NCBI RefSeq assembly: GCF_024436035.1
Contig: NZ_JANFNG010000001.1
Coordinates: 513,689-577,688, forward strand
DNA length: 64,000 nucleotides
Source: Streptomyces humicola
Lineage (GTDB): Bacteria > Actinomycetota > Actinomycetes > Streptomycetales > Streptomycetaceae
Direction of reading: 5' to 3'
Part shown: positions 23,303 to 30,650 of the stretch, piece by piece
Position numbering within the stretch: position 1 is the first letter of the stretch
Layout: the number at the start of each line of letters is the position of its first letter
Position numbers and translations under genes: made by a program
Notes under the pieces: generated by a model
Database searches by the model: none
Seen by the model: the letters and a program-made list of their open reading frames with translations, nothing else
What the model was told of the DNA's origin: nothing

Positions 23303-24079
23303 TCAGCTTTCCAGCCGCAGCACGTCGGCGACGCCGTTCGAGGTGCCGGACGGCGGTCCGACCGCGGTGTCGTCGGCTATCTCGCCGTCGAACAGGCTGA
23401 TGACGCGGTCCGCCGTGCTGGCGACGCGGGCGTCGTGGGTGACCAGGACGATGGTCTGGCCGCGCTCGTGGAACCGGGAGAGCAGTCGCAGCACATCGCG
23501 GGTGTTGCGGCTGTCCAGGCTTCCCGTCGGTTCGTCGGCGAGCAGCAGCCCGGGCTCGTTGACCAGGGCCCGGGCGAGGGCGACGCGTTGCTGTTCGCCT
23601 CCGGCGAGTCCGGCGGGCGTGCTGCCGGCCTTGTCCTCGATGCCGAGCTCCGCGAACAGCTCCTCGCGCCGGGCGCGGGCCTGACGCGGCGGTATCCCGG
23701 CCAGCAGCGCGGGCAGTTCCACGTTGTCGGCCGCGGTCATGTTGGCGACGAGATTGGAGAACTGGAAGACGAAACCGACGGACCGCCGGCGCAGCACGGC
23801 CCAGCGGGACTCGGGGAGGCCGTCGACCCGCCGCCCGTCCAGCCAGATCTCCCCACTGTCGGGCCGGTCGAGCCCGCCGAGCAGGTGCAGCAGCGTCGAC
23901 TTCCCGGCCCCGGACGGGCCCATGACGGCGACGAACTCGCCGCGGTCGACCTGCAGATCGACATGGCGCACGGCATGGGAGGGGACACCCTGGGCGCGAT
24001 GGACCTTGACCAGGTCCTTGACCCAGAGCATGGCATCCGGCGGCGGAACGGCCGCCACGGACGGGCCCGGTCGGCTCAC
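23303..24079 (-). CDS. ABC exporter ATP-binding protein, MacB/LolD-like
   Basis: 258 residues. Walker A GPSGAGKST, Q-loop FVFQFSNL, a signature motif reading LAGGEQQRVALARAL (LAGGE for LSGGQ), Walker B LLLADEPTGSLD and H-loop VTHD. The PTGSLD form is typical of MacB/LolD transporters. The GTG start overlaps the PadR stop (GTGA). It energises the FtsX-like permease downstream. Confidence 0.9.
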   Translation of the reverse strand: MSRPGPSVAAVPPPDAMLWVKDLVKVHRAQGVPSHAVRHVDLQVDRGEFVAVMGPSGAGKSTLLHLLGGLDRPDSGEIWLDGRRVDGLPESRWAVLRRRSVGFVFQFSNLVANMTAADNVELPALLAGIPPRQARARREELFAELGIEDKAGSTPAGLAGGEQQRVALARALVNEPGLLLADEPTGSLDSRNTRDVLRLLSRFHERGQTIVLVTHDARVASTADRVISLFDGEIADDTAVGPPSGTSNGVADVLRLES

Positions 24080-24582
24080 TCGAGTTCCTCCTGACAGCGC
24101 TCGAGCCAGTCGAGATCGGCCTGCAGATGCAGCATGGCCCCCTCGATGAGCAGGTGTGCGATGCGGTTGTCCCGGTCCTCCGCGGCGGCGAGCCGTGACA
24201 GGCCCCGCATGATGTTGAGGTAGTGGCGGCGCTGCTTGTTGATCAGTGCGACCCGGTCGGCCGCACCGGTGCCGGGGGCCAGTGCGAGCTTGGTGAAGAA
24301 GTCGTCCCGCACCCGGGGGCCCTCGGTCGGCTCGTCGAACCACCCGGCGAGAGCGGCGCGCCCGGCCTCGGTGATCTCGTACACCCTTTTGTTGGGCCGG
24401 CTCGACTGGCTGACGTCCTGTCCCTGGATCAGGCCGTTCTGTTCGAGTCGTCCCAAAGTGACGTAGATCTGGCCGATGTTCGGCTGAGGGTACGCTGCAC
24501 CGAAAGTCTGTTCAAGGGCCTGCTTGAGCTCGTAGCCGTGCGCGGGTTCCTTCGCGAGAAGCGCCAGTAGGGCCAGGCGCAC
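24076..24582 (-). CDS. PadR-family transcriptional regulator
   Basis: 168 residues: N-terminal winged helix (LALLAKEPAHGYELKQAL, then PNIGQIYVTLGRLEQNGLI) and C-terminal coiled dimerisation helices. GTG start at 24582 with AGGAGG about 8 nt upstream. First gene of PadR-ATPase-permease; PadR proteins usually repress such exporters until a drug binds. An AT-rich candidate operator lies 40-60 bp upstream. Confidence 0.88.
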   Translation of the reverse strand: MRLALLALLAKEPAHGYELKQALEQTFGAAYPQPNIGQIYVTLGRLEQNGLIQGQDVSQSSRPNKRVYEITEAGRAALAGWFDEPTEGPRVRDDFFTKLALAPGTGAADRVALINKQRRHYLNIMRGLSRLAAAEDRDNRIAHLLIEGAMLHLQADLDWLERCQEELE

Positions 24583-24620
24583 GGGTCCCGCCTCCTCGTT
24601 CCACCATCTGGTTCCTGGCC

Positions 24621-24640
24621 TACATATCAGCTATACATAT
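24621..24640. promoter_or_regulatory. Candidate PadR operator
   Basis: TACATATCAGCTATACATAT is a strikingly AT-rich 20-bp stretch with two ACATAT copies 11-13 bp apart, centred between the divergent PadR gene and a sugar-binding lipoprotein gene. Assigned by position and composition only. Confidence 0.4.
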
Positions 24641-24714
24641 CCGCAATGTTAACGCGTCGCCCGCGCCCGCCGCAGGCGGTGGCGGCGAACCCCTCGGAGG
24701 AGGAAGAGGAACGG

Positions 24715-25983
24715 ATGCGTTGGGGCAGGGTGGCGTGCTGGCTGTCCGCCGCTGCCCTGCTGCTCACCGGATGCGGCCTGCACACCGTCCCGGCCGCGAG
24801 CGCCGGTACGGACGGCACCGGTCCGGTGACGCTCGTCACCGGGCAGGATCTTACGGGTTACCTGCGCGGACGTCTGCAGGTGTGGAACGCTGCCCACCCC
24901 TCGCAGCGGGCCACGTTGATCCAGCTGCCCGCGGCCTCCGATGACGTGCGCGCCCAGATGATCAGCAACCTCCAGGCGAAGAGCGACAGATACGACGTGC
25001 TCAACCTGGACGTGGTCTGGACGGCGGAGTTCGCGGCCAACGGCTGGATCACGCCCCTCGACGCCCGCCAGTACCCGCTGGAGAAGTTCCTCAAGCCCGT
25101 TGTCTCCACGGCGATGTACCGCGGGCAGCTGTATGCGGTCCCCTATGTGACCAATGCCGGGATGCTCTACTACCGCAAGGACGTCCTCGACCGCGCGCAC
25201 GCGGCGCCGCCGCGGACCTGGGCCGATCTGGAGCGCCTCGCGACGACCGTGGCGCCCGGGTACGGGCTCAAGGGATACGCGGGCCAGTTCCTGCCCTACG
25301 AGGGGCTGACGGTCAACTATGCGGAGGCGGTGCAGTCCGCCGGCGGAGAGATCCTCTCCGACCATGCGACCAGGGCCGCCGTCGACTCGCCGGCGGCCCG
25401 GCGGGCGCTCGACTTCCTCGTCGACGGCGTGCGCAAGGGCTGGATCCCGCAGGAGGCGCTCACCTTCGACGAGGAGGGCTCGCGCAAGGCCTTCGAGGAC
25501 GGCCGGTATCTCTTCCTGCGCAACTGGCCGTACGTGTACGACCTGGCGGAGTCGAAGGACTCGAAGATCGCAGGGAAGTTCGCGGTGGCGCCGCTGCCGG
25601 GACCCGACGGGCCGGGGTCCAGCTCGCTCGGCGGCTCCGACCTCGCCGTCAGCAGCTATTCGCGGCATCAGAAGACAGCGCGGGCGCTGATCCAGTTCCT
25701 CACCAGCCTGGGCAACGAGCGCCAGGTGCTGCTCAAGGGCTCGCTGCCTCCGGTGTGGGCGCAGTTGTACACCGACCCGGCACTGGTCAGGCGGTTCCCC
25801 TATCTGCCGGTGCTGCGGCAGAGCATCTTGTCGGCCCAGCCCCGTCCGGAGACCCCCGACTACGACCAGGTGAGCCTGGCCGTGGCGGAGGCGCTGCACG
25901 ACGCGCTCACCCTGACGCGGTCACCGGACGAGACGGCCGCGCGTCTGACGAACGAGCTCAACGCCATCGTCGGCAACCCCTGA
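24715..25983 (+). CDS. Extracellular sugar-binding lipoprotein (ABC type, family 1)
   Basis: 422 residues from the ATG after GGAGGAGGAAGAGG. Lipobox LLLTGC (Cys20). The fold signature is VLNLDVVWTAEFAANGWI with the hinge and PYVTNAGMLYYRKDVL, as in maltose/trehalose-binding proteins. It should capture an oligosaccharide at the cell surface. No permease or ATPase genes accompany it. The next genes are an intracellular GH13 alpha-glucosidase and an MFS transporter, so it may borrow permeases encoded elsewhere together with the shared MsiK-type ATPase. Confidence 0.88.
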   Translation: MRWGRVACWLSAAALLLTGCGLHTVPAASAGTDGTGPVTLVTGQDLTGYLRGRLQVWNAAHPSQRATLIQLPAASDDVRAQMISNLQAKSDRYDVLNLDVVWTAEFAANGWITPLDARQYPLEKFLKPVVSTAMYRGQLYAVPYVTNAGMLYYRKDVLDRAHAAPPRTWADLERLATTVAPGYGLKGYAGQFLPYEGLTVNYAEAVQSAGGEILSDHATRAAVDSPAARRALDFLVDGVRKGWIPQEALTFDEEGSRKAFEDGRYLFLRNWPYVYDLAESKDSKIAGKFAVAPLPGPDGPGSSSLGGSDLAVSSYSRHQKTARALIQFLTSLGNERQVLLKGSLPPVWAQLYTDPALVRRFPYLPVLRQSILSAQPRPETPDYDQVSLAVAEALHDALTLTRSPDETAARLTNELNAIVGNP

Positions 25984-26088
25984 CGACGTCCGTTCGCAGC
26001 GCTTCCGTAACGCCGCCCGCACCTACCCGTCATGCACGCTGCGCATTCACGCCTGTGACCAGGGCTTTGGTGCTGCCGGGAAAACTCC

Positions 26089-26127
26089 GTCAACACCGTT
26101 GACACCTCCCCGTCGGCTATACATAAC
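26089..26127 (+). promoter_or_regulatory. Promoter with palindromic operator upstream of the GH13 gene
   Basis: GTCAAC-ACC-GTTGAC (26089-26103) is a perfect 6-bp inverted repeat that overlaps a consensus -35 TTGACA (26099-26104). A -10-like CATAAC lies 17 bp downstream (26122-26127), and a second palindrome ATGCATGCAT follows (26128-26137). The arrangement suggests repression, for example by a LacI-type sugar regulator not present in the window. Confidence 0.5.
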
Positions 26128-26250
26128 ATGCATGCATTGCTTTGGCGCGGCCTGCCGCTCCGTCGTGAGTCGGCGGCGATGGGCGCCACATTTGGACAAT
26201 TGCCCTTCTTTTCGTGCATAGTTCGCACGGCGCTCCAGGATGGGGACGGA

Positions 26251-28020
26251 ATGCTCGGCGTACCGCTTGACGACGACCCGCTGACAAGCACGGCGCGGGT
26301 CAACACGGTTCCAGGGCCGCGGTCCGGGGACCGGCTGTCTTCGCCCGAGCGGTGGTGGCGGGACGCGGTGATCTACCAGGTCTACATCCGCAGCTTCCTG
26401 GACAGCACCGGTGACGGCATCGGCGACCTCGCGGGCGTCAGCGCCGGCCTGCCGTACCTCAAGCGGCTGGGAGTCGACGGCATCTGGCTGACCCCTTTCT
26501 ACCCCTCGCCACAGCACGACCACGGGTACGACGTCGCCGACTACTGCGACGTCGACCCCGTCTACGGGGACCTGGAGTCATTCGACCGGCTCGTGCGCGA
26601 CGCACACCGGCTGGGCCTGAAGTGCCTCATCGACATCGTTCCCAACCACTGCTCCAGCCGGCACCCGTGGTTCCGGCAGGCGCTCGCCGACGGTCCCGGC
26701 AGCCCGGCGCGTGCACGGTTCCACTTCGCGCCGGGCCGCGGGGAGCACGGCGAGTTGCCGCCGAACAACTGGCGCGCGATGTTCGGCGGGCCCGCGTGGA
26801 GCCGCATCGTCGAGGCGGACGGCACGCCGGGGGAGTGGTATCTGCACCTGTTCACCCCGGAGCAGCCGGACTGGAACTGGCGCAACCCCGATGTCGCCGC
26901 CCACTTCGAGCACGTGGTGCGCTTCTGGCTGGACTGCGGGGCCGACGGCTTCCGCATCGACGTGGCGGCGGGACTGTTCAAACACCCCGATCTGCCGGAC
27001 TCGCCTGACCCCGAGGCGGACGAGCGCGCCCGCGACTCGGTCAATCCGCTCGCCTGGAACCAGCCCGAGGTCCACCGGATCTGGCGCAGTTGGCGGGCGA
27101 TCTGCGACCAGTACGCCGCACGGGACGGGCGCGACCGCCTCCTGGTCGGCGAGGTGTCGGTGCCGACCCCTGCCGACCAGGCCCAGTACGTCCGCCCCGA
27201 CGAACTCCACCAGGCCTTCTTCTTCCACCTGTTGAACGCCCCCTGGGATGCCGGCATCTTCCAGAAGGTCATCGACGAGGCGCTGCGCGACATCGCAGGC
27301 ACCGGGTCGACGATCACCTGGGTGCTCAACAACCACGACCAGGTAAGGGCGGTCACCCGCTACGCGGCGCCCACGCCCGCGGACGACGCGGACCTGCCCG
27401 ACCCCGGCGGTGCGAGGGCGCGCGCCGCGGCCCTGCTGATGCTCGCCCTGCCGGGAGCGGCCTACGTCTACCAAGGTGAGGAGCTGGGACTCCCGGAGGT
27501 CGTCGACCTGCCGGACCATGTGCTCACCGACCCGATCTTCCGGCGGACCGGCAGCCGGCTGCGGGTCCGCGACGGCTGCCGGATTCCGCTGCCGTGGTCT
27601 GGGCACGCCTCGCCGTTCGGCTTCAGTACGGGCGACGGAGCGGGCCGGCCCTGGCTGCCGCAGCCGGAGTGGTTCGCCAACCACACCACCGAGCGGGCGC
27701 TGTCCGACACCGGTTCGTTCTGGCACCTGTACCGCGAGGCGCTGCATCTGCGCCGGAGCCTTCCGCAGCTCGGCGAGGGCCCGCTGCGCTGGCTGGAGTC
27801 GCCGCCGCAGGTGCTGGCCTTCGTGCGCGGGGACGGGCTCGTGTGCGCGATCAACTTCGGCGACCACCCGGTACCCGCTCCGGTCGACGGCGTCCCGTTG
27901 CTGTCCAGCCGATCCTGCCCCGCGGGGACGCTGCCGGGCAACACGGCCGCGTGGTGGGTCGGCGACCACCCGGCGGCCTCGGACACGAAAGGGGGAACAG
28001 ACGCGAACAGCGGCAGTTGA
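26251..28020 (+). CDS. GH13 alpha-glucosidase/oligo-1,6-glucosidase-like
   Basis: 589 residues. Catalytic residues: nucleophile D237 in GFRIDVAAG, acid/base E301 in LVGEVSV, transition-state D363 in NNHDQ. No signal peptide, so it acts in the cytoplasm. The N-terminal WWRDAVIYQVYIRSF and QHDHGYDVADY motifs match GH13 exo-alpha-glucosidases (subfamily 30/31-like). It would split glucose from imported malto- or isomalto-oligosaccharides. The start at 26251 is the first ATG before the conserved region; an earlier ATG at 26128 would add 41 residues unlike the family. Confidence 0.87.
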   Translation: MLGVPLDDDPLTSTARVNTVPGPRSGDRLSSPERWWRDAVIYQVYIRSFLDSTGDGIGDLAGVSAGLPYLKRLGVDGIWLTPFYPSPQHDHGYDVADYCDVDPVYGDLESFDRLVRDAHRLGLKCLIDIVPNHCSSRHPWFRQALADGPGSPARARFHFAPGRGEHGELPPNNWRAMFGGPAWSRIVEADGTPGEWYLHLFTPEQPDWNWRNPDVAAHFEHVVRFWLDCGADGFRIDVAAGLFKHPDLPDSPDPEADERARDSVNPLAWNQPEVHRIWRSWRAICDQYAARDGRDRLLVGEVSVPTPADQAQYVRPDELHQAFFFHLLNAPWDAGIFQKVIDEALRDIAGTGSTITWVLNNHDQVRAVTRYAAPTPADDADLPDPGGARARAAALLMLALPGAAYVYQGEELGLPEVVDLPDHVLTDPIFRRTGSRLRVRDGCRIPLPWSGHASPFGFSTGDGAGRPWLPQPEWFANHTTERALSDTGSFWHLYREALHLRRSLPQLGEGPLRWLESPPQVLAFVRGDGLVCAINFGDHPVPAPVDGVPLLSSRSCPAGTLPGNTAAWWVGDHPAASDTKGGTDANSGS

Positions 28021-28096
28021 CCGTTCCGCGGCGGCACCCCGGGGGAGTGCACATGACCGACCAAGTTTGACCAACCGTCAGATCAGAGAGGTGGCC

Positions 28097-29662
28097 ATGT
28101 CATCATCCATACCAGCAGGAGCGGACAGAGCGGACAGTCAGGGGACTCCAGGCGCCATCAGGAGTCTCATCCCGGCGAGAATCGACCGCCTGCCGTGGTC
28201 CTCGTTCCACACCAGGCTGGTGCTTGCGCTCGGTGTGGCGTGGATCCTCGACGGTCTGGAGATCACCCTCGCCAGCGTCGTCAGCGACGCCCTGACCAAG
28301 CCGAACACCCTGAACCTGTCGGCGACCGCGTCCGCGGCGACCGCGACGGTGTACCTGATCGGCGAGGTCGTCGGTGCGCTGGTCTTCGGCCGGATGTCGG
28401 ACCGGCTCGGCCGCAAGAACCTGTTCATGCTCACCCTGGGCGTGTACCTGGTGGGCAGCGGCCTGACGGCGGCGACCGCGGGCGCCGGCACCGGGTGGGT
28501 GATCTTCCTGTACTTGACCAGGTTCATCGCCGGCACGGGCATCGGTGGCGAGTACGCCGCCATCAACTCGGCCATCGACGAGCTGATCCCGGCCCGCTAC
28601 CGCGGCCGGGTGGACATCGGGATCAACGGTACGTACTGGGCGGGTGCGATCATCGGCACGCTGGTGCAGCTGGCGATCTACAACCAGTTCATCGCCGACA
28701 GCCCGGGTCTTGCCTGGCGGATCGGTTTCCTCGTCGGCCCGGTGCTCGGCCTGGTCATCATCTTCGTCCGGCGCAACCTGCCCGAGAGCCCTCGCTGGCA
28801 GATCATGCACGGCCGCGCCGACGAGGCCGAGGCGACCATCTCCTACATCGAGGAGCAGGTCCGGGCCTCAGGACGGACGCTGGAGCCGGTCGACGAAAGC
28901 AAGCTGCTGGAGATCAAGCCGGCCGAACACGCCGGCTACATCACCCTGGTGCGGCTGCTGTTCAGCCGCTACCCGGGGCGCTCGGTCTACGCGCTCGGGC
29001 TGATGGTCACGCAGTCGTTCCTCTACAACGCGATCTACTTCACGTACTCGATCGTGCTGGGCGTCTTCTTCAAGGTTCCCGACGCCGGCATCCCGCTGTA
29101 CGGGCTGGCGTTCGCGGTCGGGAACCTGATCGGCCCGCTGGCGCTGGGCTGGATGTTCGACACCGTAGGCCGCAAGAAGATGATCGCGGGAACCTACCTC
29201 GTCTCCGGGGTGCTGCTGCTGATCAGCGGTTTCCTCTTCAAGGCCGGTGCGCTGACGGCGTTCACCCAGACCGCGGCGTGGGTGGTTATCTTCTTCTTCG
29301 CCTCGGCGGGCGCCAGCGCCGGCTACCTGACCGTCAGCGAGATCTTCCCACTGGAGGTCCGCGGGCAGGCGATTGCGGTGTTCTTCTCCATTGCGCAGAT
29401 CGTCGGCGCCCTCGCGCCGCTGTTCTACGGCTCGCTGATCGACACCAACCACCCCGATCCGAGCCACCTGTTCATCGGGTACATCGTGGGCGCGGTGCTG
29501 ATGATCGTCGGCGGTCTTGTCGCAGCGGTCCTCGGCGTGCCCGCCGAAGGCAAGTCTCTCGAGGACGTCGCCACGCCGCTTTCCGTCGTGCGCAAGGCCA
29601 CCGAGCAGGTCGCCGGGTACCGGGCCCCCGCGCCGAGGTCGACTCCGACGCCGGGCAGTTGA
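28097..29662 (+). CDS. MFS transporter, sugar-porter/metabolite:H+ symporter-like
   Basis: 521 residues with 12 predicted helices. Landmarks: GRMSDRLGRKNLF (loop 2-3 motif), RFIAGTGIGGEYAAINSAI in helix 4-5, ARYRGRVD in the middle loop, and DTVGRKKMIAG as the second-half copy. The GIGGEY signature places it with the metabolite:H+ symporter/sialate-type branch. Downstream of GH13 and before a strong terminator, it may supply the substrate for the glucosidase. Confidence 0.87.
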   Translation: MSSSIPAGADRADSQGTPGAIRSLIPARIDRLPWSSFHTRLVLALGVAWILDGLEITLASVVSDALTKPNTLNLSATASAATATVYLIGEVVGALVFGRMSDRLGRKNLFMLTLGVYLVGSGLTAATAGAGTGWVIFLYLTRFIAGTGIGGEYAAINSAIDELIPARYRGRVDIGINGTYWAGAIIGTLVQLAIYNQFIADSPGLAWRIGFLVGPVLGLVIIFVRRNLPESPRWQIMHGRADEAEATISYIEEQVRASGRTLEPVDESKLLEIKPAEHAGYITLVRLLFSRYPGRSVYALGLMVTQSFLYNAIYFTYSIVLGVFFKVPDAGIPLYGLAFAVGNLIGPLALGWMFDTVGRKKMIAGTYLVSGVLLLISGFLFKAGALTAFTQTAAWVVIFFFASAGASAGYLTVSEIFPLEVRGQAIAVFFSIAQIVGALAPLFYGSLIDTNHPDPSHLFIGYIVGAVLMIVGGLVAAVLGVPAEGKSLEDVATPLSVVRKATEQVAGYRAPAPRSTPTPGS

Positions 29663-29669
29663 ACCCGGC

Positions 29670-29706
29670 GGCGGGGCCTGCCTGCGGTGCGCAGGCAGGC
29701 CCCGCC
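29670..29706 (+). terminator. Strong terminator after the MFS gene
   Basis: GGCGGGGCCTGCCTGCG (29670-29686), loop GTG, CGCAGGCAGGCCCCGCC (29690-29706): a perfect 17-bp stem 8 bp past the stop. Confidence 0.88.
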
Positions 29707-29830
29707 CCCTCCCGCCACGGCGACGAGTCCCTGTGCACGGCCCAGCCCGGCGAGGATTGGATCCGCACCCGCCCGGCGTCCGGTCCCGCCAGCTCGGCCA
29801 GCTCGGCCAGCTCCGCGGAGAGAAGGCGAG

Positions 29831-30112
29831 ATGGGCACCCTCCACCGGACCGTGCGTGCCACGTTCGCGGGGTGGATCCTCAAGAGGCTGGCCGGGGCGG
29901 GCGCGCCCATGACGCCCGCGGTGTCGATGTCCGTCGCCGGCTGGCTGGCGTACACGGAGGAGGTCGTGCTCAGCTGGCTGGACCAGCGGCAGATGCCCCG
30001 GGCGGAGCTGATCGACCTCTGCGAACGCAGCTGCTACCAACTGGTGGCGGCCGCCATGGACGACCCCTCGCGCTTCGAGGAGGTCAGGGCCGCCGTCGAG
30101 CGGAGGCCCTGA
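29831..30112 (+). CDS. Short protein resembling a TetR C-terminal domain
   Basis: 93 residues with a fair ribosome site (GGAGAGAAGG). The WLAYTEEVVLSWLDQRQMPRAELI segment looks like the ligand-binding, dimerisation end of TetR regulators. There is no helix-turn-helix upstream: the first 25 residues are LHRTVRATFAGWILKRLAG. It is either an N-terminally truncated TetR protein or an independent helical protein. Three direct repeats of CAGCTCGGC lie just upstream (about 29790-29815). Confidence 0.5.
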   Translation: MGTLHRTVRATFAGWILKRLAGAGAPMTPAVSMSVAGWLAYTEEVVLSWLDQRQMPRAELIDLCERSCYQLVAAAMDDPSRFEEVRAAVERRP

Positions 30113-30122
30113 CCCCGGGAGA

Positions 30123-30650
30123 TCACACGCGGTCGTACACGAGGAGCCCGTCCTCGCGCAGCCGGGCACCCGTCGTCGGACGGTGTTCGGTGAGCCGCCC
30201 GTCGTGTGCCAGGTGCAGCACCTGCGCGTGGCGTACCAGAACGGCGAAGTCGGCGATGATCCGCCGGTGGCAGTGCCACCACACGGACTCGCCGCACATC
30301 ACGGCCGTACGGACGGCGGCCGCCTGCCGCAGCAGATCGTCCATGGCCGCGAGGAATTCCGGGTCGCGGGTGTGGCCGGCGTATCCGCGGAAGGCGGCGT
30401 TCTCCCAGAACACGTCGGGCGAGTCACGGGCCGCCTTGCGGAAACCCCCCAGCCGTCGCTCCCACCGGTAGTCGATCCCTGCCGCAGGCAGCCACTCCCG
30501 GAGCACCTCCTTGCCCACATCCGGGTTGTGCCTGCTGCCGGGCGCGGTCCGTACGTCGACGACGGCCCGTACACCGGCGCCGCGAAGGAGCGCGGTCAAC
30601 TGCTCGCGTCCGGCGGTGCCGTGCCCGAACGTCAGCAGTGCCCGCCTCAT
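30123..30650 (-). CDS. DUF488 family protein
   Basis: 175 residues. Hallmarks of DUF488: TFGHGTAGREQL at the N-terminus, VVDVRTAPGSRHNP, and the Cys/His-rich site VMCGESVWWHCHRRIIA. The conserved Cys and His residues suggest a metal or catalytic thiol, but the biochemical role of this family is not established. Its ATG overlaps the stop of the upstream regulator gene (ATGA). Confidence 0.85.
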   Translation of the reverse strand: MRRALLTFGHGTAGREQLTALLRGAGVRAVVDVRTAPGSRHNPDVGKEVLREWLPAAGIDYRWERRLGGFRKAARDSPDVFWENAAFRGYAGHTRDPEFLAAMDDLLRQAAAVRTAVMCGESVWWHCHRRIIADFAVLVRHAQVLHLAHDGRLTEHRPTTGARLREDGLLVYDRV

